From contig JABUUQ010000002.1 of NCBI GenBank assembly GCA_021443125.1, positions 946,980 to 952,749 of the forward strand: a DNA stretch of 5,770 bases, written 5' to 3'. The position numbers and the translations under genes are program-made. The notes below the pieces were generated by a model. That model ran no database searches. It was not told where the DNA came from and saw nothing but the letters and a program-made list of their open reading frames with translations. Origin of the DNA: Bacteroidales bacterium. GTDB taxonomy: Bacteria > Bacteroidota > Bacteroidia > Bacteroidales > P3. Positions 1-5,770 of this stretch are shown here, piece after piece (within the stretch, counting starts at the first letter, position 1; every line of letters begins with the position of its first letter).

Positions 1-440
1 AAATGATTAAGAAAAACCTTGTTGCTTATCACTTTATTGCCGATATTTACGCCGTCGTATTTGTCTGTCAACAAGTCTTGATATTGTATATAGTAGGTTG
101 CTTCCTGCATGACTGCCGCACCCAAAGCTGCAATAAGGCAATAAATGATAAATCTTTTGCTTCCCCATATATTTTCCAAGGTATAGCCAAACATCCATAT
201 AGAAAACATATTGAAAAACAAGTGAGAGAAGTTGGAATGCAGGAAAGTATAGGTCAAAGGTTGCCAAAAATGAAAAGCATCAGAGGCTATGAAGTGCAAA
301 CCAAAGACATTTTCAATGTGAATGCCTCTCATTTTCAATACAATGCTAAGAAAATATATCAGTATATTGCTTATAAGCAGATTTTTGCACACAGGAGGCA
401 GGATTTGAAACCTTTGAGGACTGTAATTGTCGTTGTACAT
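1..440 (-). CDS. Rhomboid-family intramembrane serine protease, N-terminal part (runs off left edge)
   Basis: Reading the minus strand from the ATG at 440-438 gives 146 complete codons and then leaves the window, so the C-terminal part is missing. Hydrophobic segments lie at about residues 20-36, 71-87 and 95-112. The second carries HSNFSHLFFNMFSIWMFG (residues 68-85), which matches rhomboid TM2: H68, H73 and N77 have the spacing of GlpG H145, H150 and N154, the last two being in the oxyanion/active-site region. WGSKRFIIY (92-100) also looks like rhomboids of this phylum. The catalytic Ser (GxSG) and His of later helices would lie outside the window, so activity cannot be judged. Rhomboids cleave membrane proteins within the bilayer; the substrate here is unknown. 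An in-frame TAA lies 15 nt upstream of the ATG, so no earlier ATG is available. The start is 30 nt after the mutL stop with no terminator, so co-transcription with mutL is likely. Family assignment is strong; the symbol is left blank because several paralogs are common. Confidence 0.88.
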   Translation of the reverse strand, partial: MYNDNYSPQRFQILPPVCKNLLISNILIYFLSIVLKMRGIHIENVFGLHFIASDAFHFWQPLTYTFLHSNFSHLFFNMFSIWMFGYTLENIWGSKRFIIYCLIAALGAAVMQEATYYIQYQDLLTDKYDGVNIGNKVISNKVFLNH

Positions 441-470
441 ATTTGTTTTATGAGTTTAATTTGTGTTGTT

Positions 471-2231
471 CTAAAAATAATTTTCCAAAAAGTCGGCATC
501 AACTTTCAATATAACCTTTTCATTGTTAGGAAGCAATTCGGGCTGAGGCAGTTTGAACAAATCTGCTATCAAATGTATGACTTCTTCTTTGTTAAGCACT
601 TTCCCATGTTTCAAAGCTAACTTTTCCGACATTGAGAGCAAAAGTTTTTGGAGTTTTTCCTCTTTTTCAATCTCCAGATGCTCGCAATGTACGAATTCTT
701 CAATCAATTCTATTGCATTTTCAGCGGAAATATCGGATGGTGTAGCGGTTATATCAAATGAAGCGTCGTCTTTGTAATACAACTCTATGCCCAAATCTCT
801 TAATTCTTCAATCTTTTCCAAAATTTTGCAGGTGTCGTTTGGTGAAAACCTGTGGTTGTATGGCAGAAGTAGCTTTTGAGAAATTATTTCGGCGTTTTGT
901 TTTGTTAAAAGCTTGTTATAAATTATGTTTTTTGAGGCTTTGTGCTGGTCTATCAAAAGAATGGAATCCTGCATGCAAGCAACAATATATTTATTCAAGA
1001 ATTGGAAAGATTCAAATGTTGTTTTGATTTTGTCTTCTTTGACTATTGAATCTCTTGAAAAGCTTATTTCTGTTTGAGTTATGATGTTCTGCTCAAGTGA
1101 TGGTGTATAGAAATTTTCATTCGCCAAACCTTGTGCAAAAGGGTTGAAACTATTGTTGTAGGATATCTTTGGCTTATAGTCAAAGTTTCTATTTGGAGAT
1201 GCAGGAAAACTTAAAGATTTTTCAGAGAAGTTTAGCTGGGAACTTAATGTGTTTTGCCCTAATGCTTTCCTTGCTGCAGCATACAAAACCGAATAAATAA
1301 CTTTATCATCCAAGAATTTTATCTCAGTTTTCGTTGGATGTATATTCACATCAATACTTTGAGGATCAACAGTCAAAGAAATGAAAAATACAGGGTAGGT
1401 TTTCTCCGGCAATAAGCCCTGATAAGCTCTTTCAATTGCATTTGCAAAGTAGGAATTCTTCATAAAACGATTATTTACAAAGAAATACTGCTCGTTTTTG
1501 CTCTTTCTTGTCAAATCCACCTTAGAAATAAAACCTTTGACCTTTACAATATCAATATCTTCCTCTATATTCAGCAGATTTTTGTTGAAATTCTCTCCGT
1601 AAATATCTGTAATTCTTTTCTTTGGCGTTGCTTTGTATAGATTATATGTTTGTTTGCCGTCAAGATACAAAGAAAACGCAATATCGTTATAAGATAATGC
1701 AATATTCAAAAAGGTGGCAATAATGTGGGAAGTTTCAATTTGGTTGCTTTTCAGAAAGTTTCTTCGTGCGGGAACATTGAAGAAAAGATTTTTTACCTTT
1801 ATATCAGTTCCTTTTTTGCAATTAGCTATGTTTATGCTCTTTATATCGTTTCCCTCAATCAATACTTCAGTGCCTAAATCTTCGTTTTCCTGCTTTGAAC
1901 GCAACTCCACCTGGGCTATTGCGGCAATCGATGCAAGTGCCTCCCCTCTAAAACCCATGGTTGTAAGGTTGTGTAAATCTTCAGCCTTGCTTATCTTGGA
2001 TGTAGCGTGGGGCAGAAAGCATTTAGTGCAGTCTTCTTCATTCATTCCGCAACCATTGTCAATCAATTCTATCAATTGTCGTCCTGCATCCTGAATAACA
2101 ACAGAAATACTTGAAGCTCCTGCGTCTATTGCGTTCTCCATGAGTTCTTTAACGACAGATGCAGGTCTGTTTACAACCTCTCCGGCTGCTATTTGGTTGG
2201 CAACGATAGGTGGAAGAATGTTTATGCCCAT
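471..2231 (-). CDS. mutL: DNA mismatch repair protein MutL
   Basis: This 586-residue protein has the full GHKL ATPase domain of MutL in about residues 1-325: KELMENAIDAGA (28-39, with E29 and N33), DNGCGM (58-63), ATSKI (76-80), GFRGEAL (93-99), KGTDIKV (140-146), FNVPARRNFLKS (151-162) and HPTK (298-301, with the ATPase lysine K301). Residues about 330-400 are a polar, Asn/Ser-rich linker, and about 403-586 form the dimerisation domain. MutL couples MutS mismatch recognition to strand incision and excision. The metal-binding endonuclease motif DQHA(X)2E(X)4E appears as DQHKASKNIIYN (428-439), with both acidic residues replaced. No CPHGRP-like motif is seen near the C-terminus, and the ACR/SCK-like site reads SEKLALKHG. 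A clamp-binding-like QKLLLP (452-457) is retained. The N-terminus (MGINILPPIVANQIAAGEVV) begins exactly where the family does, which fixes the ATG at 2231. That start lies inside the end of the upstream gene (10-nt overlap), implying translational coupling. Identity is essentially certain; nuclease status is inferred. Confidence 0.98.
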   Translation of the reverse strand: MGINILPPIVANQIAAGEVVNRPASVVKELMENAIDAGASSISVVIQDAGRQLIELIDNGCGMNEEDCTKCFLPHATSKISKAEDLHNLTTMGFRGEALASIAAIAQVELRSKQENEDLGTEVLIEGNDIKSINIANCKKGTDIKVKNLFFNVPARRNFLKSNQIETSHIIATFLNIALSYNDIAFSLYLDGKQTYNLYKATPKKRITDIYGENFNKNLLNIEEDIDIVKVKGFISKVDLTRKSKNEQYFFVNNRFMKNSYFANAIERAYQGLLPEKTYPVFFISLTVDPQSIDVNIHPTKTEIKFLDDKVIYSVLYAAARKALGQNTLSSQLNFSEKSLSFPASPNRNFDYKPKISYNNSFNPFAQGLANENFYTPSLEQNIITQTEISFSRDSIVKEDKIKTTFESFQFLNKYIVACMQDSILLIDQHKASKNIIYNKLLTKQNAEIISQKLLLPYNHRFSPNDTCKILEKIEELRDLGIELYYKDDASFDITATPSDISAENAIELIEEFVHCEHLEIEKEEKLQKLLLSMSEKLALKHGKVLNKEEVIHLIADLFKLPQPELLPNNEKVILKVDADFLENYF

Positions 2232-2497
2232 TTCAATACTATTTCACATAATACATACACCAAACAAACAATTATACAAGCAAATAGCAGAATTTTAGAC
2301 ATGGAAATAGGTGCTCCTATCTTGTCTTTCTTCTGTTCTTCCATGGCCTTGCGGAAATTTATCCTTCTATTGTAGGTTTCTCCGTTGTTTTCGCCATATT
2401 TTGCCTTCAATTGTTCGAGTTGTTCCTTTTTAGGATCATAAAATCTTGGCTTATACTCGAATTGCCTTGGTCTTTTATGCTCAAAAAATGTAGCCAT
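2222..2497 (-). CDS. Small single-pass membrane protein of unknown function upstream of mutL
   Basis: This 91-residue protein has a very basic, charged N-terminal two-thirds and one strongly hydrophobic segment at about residues 68-88 (KILLFACIIVCLVYVLCEIV), close to the C-terminus. No cleavable signal peptide is visible, so a tail-anchored protein with a cytoplasmic charged part is plausible. The segment FEYKPRFYDPKKE (13-25) resembles a motif I recall from short Bacteroidota proteins encoded beside mutL; some relatives carry a doubtful 'riboflavin synthase subunit beta' name, which nothing in this sequence supports. The gene is the first of the leftward unit, starts about 18 nt after a TATCTTTG promoter element, and its stop overlaps the mutL start by 10 nt in a different frame. 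This tight coupling, the fitting promoter and the length of the open frame support a real gene. The function is unknown, and any role in repair or membrane placement of MutL is speculation. Confidence 0.85.
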   Translation of the reverse strand: MATFFEHKRPRQFEYKPRFYDPKKEQLEQLKAKYGENNGETYNRRINFRKAMEEQKKDKIGAPISMSKILLFACIIVCLVYVLCEIVLKWA

Positions 2498-2514
2498 AAC
2501 TATTTTTGTTTTTG

Positions 2515-2522
2515 CAAAGATA
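2515..2522 (-). promoter_or_regulatory. Bacteroidota-type -7 element for the small protein-mutL-rhomboid unit
   Basis: The minus strand reads TATCTTTG, an exact match to the Bacteroides -7 consensus TAnnTTTG. It sits 17 nt before the ATG of the small membrane protein, which would give a very short leader of roughly 10-15 nt. No TTTG is present at the usual -33 distance (the minus strand there reads about gacaatacaat), so only half of the consensus is satisfied. An eight-base T run directly precedes the element. Function is inferred from the match and the position. Confidence 0.6.
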
Positions 2523-2564
2523 CAAAAAAAACTTATTTAATTGTATTGTCTTGGGATTTTAGGA

Positions 2565-2666
2565 AAATAAAACGAAGAAATAAAAAATTATTCCTTGCTT
2601 TTAATTTTTTGAAACGGCGTTTTAATTCTCTGAAATAGGGAAATAATTCAAGGTTTCGTTTTATTT
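2565..2666. repeat. 12-nt inverted repeat with a central palindrome between divergent promoters
   Basis: AAATAAAACGAA (2565-2576) is the exact reverse complement of TTCGTTTTATTT (2655-2666). Between them lies an 11-nt palindrome, AAACG-G-CGTTT (2612-2622), centred at 2617; the outer repeat is centred at 2615.5. The CG cores of the three sites are about 43 and 41 nt apart. The arms are too far apart to act as a simple terminator hairpin, and genes point away on both sides. The layout resembles operator half-sites for a regulator serving both promoters, but the region is AT-rich and chance similarity is a real alternative. Confidence 0.4.
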
Positions 2667-2678
2667 ATATTGTAATAT

Positions 2679-2709
2679 TTTGCTATAGTCAAAAAAATGA
2701 GTATCTTTG
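2679..2709 (+). promoter_or_regulatory. Bacteroidota-type promoter (-33 TTTG / -7 TATCTTTG) for manC-asnS-rpoN
   Basis: TTTG at 2679-2682 is followed after 19 nt by TATCTTTG at 2702-2709, which fits the Bacteroides vegetative promoter TTTG-N19-21-TAnnTTTG. Transcription would start near 2713-2717, giving a leader of about 40 nt before the ATG at 2755. The spacer contains a run of seven A (2691-2697). The leader shows no Shine-Dalgarno sequence and no hairpin that I can see. This is the strongest promoter candidate in the window; the smaller gaps before asnS and rpoN have no comparable match. Confidence 0.75.
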
Positions 2710-2754
2710 TACATTCAAACAAGTAATAAAAGAACTTTAAGCACACAATAAAAT

Positions 2755-3849
2755 ATGATGGACAAGAATAATTATTGCATAATAATGGCAGGTGGTGTTG
2801 GTAGCAGATTTTGGCCAATGAGCAGACTGTCAAAGCCTAAGCAGTTTTTGGATGTGTTGGGTATAGGGCAGAGTTTGATACAAATGACTTATAATCGTTT
2901 CAAGACAATTTGCCCTCAAGAAAACATATATATAGTAACTAATGCCATATATAAGGATTTGGTTAAGCAACAACTAGAAGGTATTCCCGAAAAGTGCATA
3001 ATAACAGAGCCTGCAAGGAGAAACACTGCTCCATGCATAACCTATGCGAATTTCAAGATACTTTCAGAGAATGAAAATGCAAATATAATTGTTGCACCTT
3101 CAGACCATTTGATTCTCAACGAGGCAGAATTCCTAAGAATTGTAAATAAGGCACTTGCAATAACCAAAGAACAAAATGTATTGGTAACTTTGGGTATAAA
3201 ACCTTCTTATCCAAACACCGGATACGGCTATATACAATACTCAAAAGAAGATTCAATGCCAAAGGACAACGATATAAAGAAGGTAAAGTTGTTTACAGAA
3301 AAACCCGACATAGAAATGGCAAAGAAATTCATTGAAAGTGGTGATTTTCTTTGGAATGCAGGCATTTTTGTTTGGTCTTTGTCTGCAATAAACAAAGCTT
3401 TGCAACAATATCTTCCAGAGGTGTATAACATTTTCTTGGAAGGTATGGATTATTACAACACAGAAAAGGAAGAATCTTTTATAGATGAAGCCTATACCTC
3501 TTGTTCTGCAATATCAATTGACTATGGCGTAATGGAAAAGGCTGGAAATGTATATGTTATTCCTTCTGATTTTGGTTGGAGTGATGTAGGCACATGGAAT
3601 GCACTTTATCAAGTGAGAGAAAAAGACGCTAACGGCAATAGTATTGTAGGAAAGAATGTAATGACCTACGACACAAAGAATTGTATTGTAACTATGCCAA
3701 AAGACAAACTTGTAATTCTTCAAGGATTGGAAGAATATATTGTTGTGGATTCCGATGATATTCTGATGATATGCAAGAAGGATGAAGAACAACGAGTAAA
3801 ACAATTCCTGACAGACGTAGAAGTCAATACGGGTGTTGAATATCTGTAG
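2755..3849 (+). CDS. manC: Mannose-1-phosphate guanylyltransferase (GDP-mannose pyrophosphorylase)
   Basis: The enzyme makes GDP-mannose from mannose 1-phosphate and GTP in the cytoplasm, feeding GDP-mannose and GDP-fucose into surface glycans. The 364-residue protein carries the nucleotidyltransferase signature GGVGSRFWPMSR (13-24) followed by PKQF (28-31), then EPARRNTAP (85-93), PSDH (115-118, with the metal-binding Asp position), NTGYGYI (154-160), FTEKP (180-184), WNAGIF (200-205), SIDYGVMEK (254-262) and DFGWSDVGTW (272-281). Its length fits the single-domain form; the C-terminal phosphomannose isomerase domain of bifunctional AlgA/ManC types is absent, so isomerisation must come from another gene. 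Two consecutive ATG codons (2755 and 2758) are possible starts; no Shine-Dalgarno sequence decides between them, and the first is chosen. It is the first gene of the rightward unit behind a good promoter, with asnS beginning 35 nt after its stop. The function is well supported; the symbol follows general usage. Confidence 0.95.
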   Translation: MMDKNNYCIIMAGGVGSRFWPMSRLSKPKQFLDVLGIGQSLIQMTYNRFKTICPQENIYIVTNAIYKDLVKQQLEGIPEKCIITEPARRNTAPCITYANFKILSENENANIIVAPSDHLILNEAEFLRIVNKALAITKEQNVLVTLGIKPSYPNTGYGYIQYSKEDSMPKDNDIKKVKLFTEKPDIEMAKKFIESGDFLWNAGIFVWSLSAINKALQQYLPEVYNIFLEGMDYYNTEKEESFIDEAYTSCSAISIDYGVMEKAGNVYVIPSDFGWSDVGTWNALYQVREKDANGNSIVGKNVMTYDTKNCIVTMPKDKLVILQGLEEYIVVDSDDILMICKKDEEQRVKQFLTDVEVNTGVEYL

Positions 3850-3884
3850 ATGAAAGATAGTAATTAAAACAAAATATAAGAAAA

Positions 3885-5288
3885 ATGGATTTAAGACGAG
3901 TAGAAATCAAAGACCTTTTTACAGAAAAAGCCAAAACAATGGTAGGCTCTCAAGTTAGGGTAAAAGGTTGGGTAAGAACAAAAAGAGGAAACAAAAATGT
4001 TGCTTTTATTGCATTGAACGATGGAAGCACAATAAATAATATTCAGGTAGTTGCAGATGTTGTTAATTTTGATGAAGAACTTTTGAAAAAGATAACAACT
4101 GGTGCTTCTTTGTGTGTTGACGGCAATTTGGTGGAAAGTATGGGTAAAGGGCAGAATGTGGAAATTCAAGCCACAAGAATAGAACTTTATGGTGAGGCAG
4201 ATGTGAATACTTTCCCATTACAAAAGAAAGGACACTCTATGGAATTCCTTAGAGAGATAGCACACCTTCGCCCTCGTACAAATACTTTTGGTGCAGTATT
4301 GAGAATTCGTCATAATATGGCCTTTGCAATTCATAAATACTTCAACGACAAGGGTTTCTTCTATTGGCATTCTCCTTTGATTACTGCTTCAGACTGTGAA
4401 GGTGCTGGAGAAATGTTCCAGGTTACCACATTAGATCAAGAAAACCTGCCAAGAAACGAACAAGGCAAGATAGATTATTCTCAGGACTTCTTTGGAGAAA
4501 GCACATTCCTTACTGTATCTGGTCAGTTGGAAGGCGAACTTGGTGCAACAAGTATTGGAAAAATTTATACCTTTGGTCCAACATTCCGAGCTGAGAATTC
4601 CAACACCCCACGCCACTTGGCAGAATTTTGGATGATAGAACCTGAAATGGCTTTCTATGATATAAAAGACAATATGGACCTTGCTGAAGATTTTATCAAA
4701 TATCTTGTAAGATATGCTCTTGAAAACTGTAAGGATGATGTTGAATTTTTGAATAAAATGTATGACAATACATTGATAGATAGGTTAAACTTTGTTATTT
4801 CTCACGATTTTATCCGTTTGGGCTACACAGAGGCAATAGATATCTTGCTTGCAAGTGGTCATAAGTTTGATGTTCAGGTAAAATGGGGCATGGACTTGCA
4901 GAGTGAGCACGAAAGATTCCTTGTTGAGCAACATTTCAAATGTCCTGTCATACTTACAGACTATCCAAAAGAGATTAAATCATTCTATATGAAGCAAAAC
5001 GATGATGGAAAGACTGTAAGAGCAATGGATGTTCTATTCCCACAAATCGGAGAGATTATTGGAGGAAGCGAAAGAGAAGAATCATACGACAAATTGCTTA
5101 CTCGTATGAAAGAAATAGGAATGAACCTTGAACATTATCAGTGGTATTTGGATACAAGAAGGTTTGGCACTGTCCCTCATTCTGGTTTTGGACTTGGATT
5201 CGAACGTTTGCTTCTTTTCGTTACAGGTATGACCAACATAAGAGACGTTATTCCTTTCCCACGTTACCCAAAGAATGCTACATTCTAA
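3885..5288 (+). CDS. asnS: Asparaginyl-tRNA synthetase (class II)
   Basis: AsnS attaches asparagine to tRNA-Asn using ATP. The 467 residues match the usual bacterial length of about 466. An OB-fold anticodon-binding domain occupies about residues 20-105 (VRVKGWVRTKRG at 24-35). The class II catalytic core follows: RHNMAFAIHKYF (142-153, motif 1 region), motif 2 at about 234-256 (FRAENSNTPRHLAEF, with the ATP-binding Arg) and motif 3 GFGLGFERLL (434-443). The form EFWMIEPEMAF (247-257) is typical of AsnS and not of the related AspS. All core motifs are present and there is no sign of truncation. The ATG at 3885 follows an A-rich stretch with no Shine-Dalgarno sequence, as is normal in Bacteroidota. 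The gene sits 35 nt after manC and 39 nt before rpoN with no visible terminator or separate promoter, so it is probably read from the manC promoter. A genomic copy of asnS suggests direct charging of tRNA-Asn; whether a transamidation route also exists cannot be seen here. Confidence 0.98.
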   Translation: MDLRRVEIKDLFTEKAKTMVGSQVRVKGWVRTKRGNKNVAFIALNDGSTINNIQVVADVVNFDEELLKKITTGASLCVDGNLVESMGKGQNVEIQATRIELYGEADVNTFPLQKKGHSMEFLREIAHLRPRTNTFGAVLRIRHNMAFAIHKYFNDKGFFYWHSPLITASDCEGAGEMFQVTTLDQENLPRNEQGKIDYSQDFFGESTFLTVSGQLEGELGATSIGKIYTFGPTFRAENSNTPRHLAEFWMIEPEMAFYDIKDNMDLAEDFIKYLVRYALENCKDDVEFLNKMYDNTLIDRLNFVISHDFIRLGYTEAIDILLASGHKFDVQVKWGMDLQSEHERFLVEQHFKCPVILTDYPKEIKSFYMKQNDDGKTVRAMDVLFPQIGEIIGGSEREESYDKLLTRMKEIGMNLEHYQWYLDTRRFGTVPHSGFGLGFERLLLFVTGMTNIRDVIPFPRYPKNATF

Positions 5289-5327
5289 ACAATAGATTTT
5301 CAGAATCACCAACTAATTCAAACGATT

Positions 5328-5770
5328 ATGGCAAGCAATTCTTTAGGACAAAAGATGAAGCAGACAACAAAGTTTGCTCCTTCGCAGATTCAGTTTATGA
5401 AGCTGTTGCAACTTCCTACGCTTTTCTTGGAACAAAGACTAAAGGAAGAATTGGAAAAGAATCCTGTCTTGGAAGAAGGCGACAATATAGACCATGAGAG
5501 TTTGGAAGATATAGTTAGACAGGAAGATGAGTTTTCTTCTCCTTCCGCCTATATGTCCGATGAGTTTGAATACAAAAGAATAAGAAGGCGGGACAATGAA
5601 CTAAGAGTTGAGGCTGGAGATATTTATTCCTCTGGCACAACTCTCTATGAAGATTTATTGTCTCAGCTTTATATGTCGGATTTGTCGGAAGAAAGTCTGG
5701 TGATAGGCGAACAAATTATCGGTAATATAGATGAGCATGGCTATCTTACCCGTTCTACCGACGCAATAGC
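5328..5770 (+). CDS. rpoN: RNA polymerase sigma-54 factor, N-terminal part (runs off right edge)
   Basis: From the ATG at 5328 the frame stays open for 147 codons to the window edge, roughly the first third of a typical protein of nearly 500 residues. Residues 1-48 form region I, with the glutamine- and leucine-rich pattern that contacts the enhancer-binding activator: APSQIQFMKLLQLPTLFLEQ (17-36), then RLKEELEKNPVLEEG (37-51). Residues about 52-100 are the acidic, poorly conserved region II. About 105-147 begin the core-binding region III (LYEDLLSQLYMSDLS at 106-120, then IGNIDEHGYL at 131-140), which is highly typical. The DNA-binding helix-turn-helix and the RpoN box lie outside the window. 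Sigma-54 redirects RNA polymerase to -24/-12 promoters and needs an AAA+ activator to open DNA. The start fits the family N-terminus; the gap to asnS is 39 nt with no terminator, so co-transcription is likely. Identity is secure although the gene is partial. Confidence 0.96.
   Translation, partial: MASNSLGQKMKQTTKFAPSQIQFMKLLQLPTLFLEQRLKEELEKNPVLEEGDNIDHESLEDIVRQEDEFSSPSAYMSDEFEYKRIRRRDNELRVEAGDIYSSGTTLYEDLLSQLYMSDLSEESLVIGEQIIGNIDEHGYLTRSTDAI

Larger units (their letters stand above)
2498..2754. other. Divergent intergenic region
   Basis: This 257-bp, very AT-rich stretch separates the start codons of the two divergent groups and holds both candidate promoters and the inverted repeats listed separately. 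I see no convincing small gene, tRNA, riboswitch-like fold or terminator in it. Open frames that cross it have no recognisable protein features. Confidence 0.7.

Noticed and set aside
34..267. Minus-strand open frame of 77 codons
   Set aside because: It is another frame of the same strand as the rhomboid gene; the rhomboid frame carries the HxxxN motif and the membrane segments.
3..620. Plus-strand open frame of 205 codons
   Set aside because: It lies opposite the rhomboid gene and the end of mutL, has no recognisable motif, and both minus-strand genes are clearly real.
1714..2094. Plus-strand open frame of 126 codons
   Set aside because: It is antisense to the conserved ATPase domain of MutL and has no plausible protein features.
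2648..2833. Minus-strand open frame of 61 codons across the manC start
   Set aside because: It overlaps the conserved N-terminus of ManC in antisense and covers the manC promoter; no motif supports it.
3850..3884. Possible terminator between manC and asnS
   Set aside because: No GC-rich stem or T run is present in this gap; the gap after asnS (5289-5327) likewise has only a four-base chance pairing.
5293..5300. TAGATTTT before rpoN as a possible -7 promoter element
   Set aside because: It departs from TAnnTTTG at the last position and has no TTTG at the -33 distance, so it is not supportable.
5141..5497. Plus-strand open frame of 118 codons spanning the asnS-rpoN junction
   Set aside because: It is out of frame with both AsnS motif 3 and the sigma-54 region I, which are unmistakable in their own frames.

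Overview
The window looks like core chromosome of an AT-rich member of the Bacteroidota, probably Bacteroidales-like. Three things suggest this. There are two promoter-like TATCTTTG octamers, which fit the Bacteroides-type consensus (-33 TTTG / -7 TAnnTTTG). Purine-rich Shine-Dalgarno sequences are absent before the start codons, where the leaders are A-rich instead. The gene content and order (small membrane protein, mutL and a rhomboid on one side; asnS followed by rpoN on the other) match what I recall of this phylum. Placement below phylum is not possible by eye.

The layout is two divergent gene groups around a 257-bp intergenic region (2498-2754). Leftward (minus strand) are a 91-residue single-span membrane protein of unknown function (2497-2222), mutL (2231-471, overlapping the preceding gene by 10 nt), and after 30 nt a rhomboid-family intramembrane protease (440 to beyond the left edge, partial). 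Rightward (plus strand) are a mannose-1-phosphate guanylyltransferase (2755-3849), after 35 nt asparaginyl-tRNA synthetase asnS (3885-5288), and after 39 nt the start of rpoN, sigma-54 (5328 to beyond the right edge, partial). Short gaps and no visible terminators suggest each side is one transcription unit.

Functionally the leftward group couples DNA mismatch repair with two membrane proteins of no obvious connection to repair. The rightward group joins GDP-mannose supply (surface glycans), tRNA-Asn charging and the alternative sigma factor. The members look like co-transcribed housekeeping genes and not a single pathway.

I found no mobile element, CRISPR array, RNA gene or clear new system. 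The points most worth a second look are the MutL C-terminal domain, where the endonuclease motifs are degenerate but a clamp-binding-like motif is kept; the conserved-looking small membrane protein translationally coupled to mutL; and a nested, roughly symmetric set of CGTTTT/AAAACG repeats between the divergent promoters.
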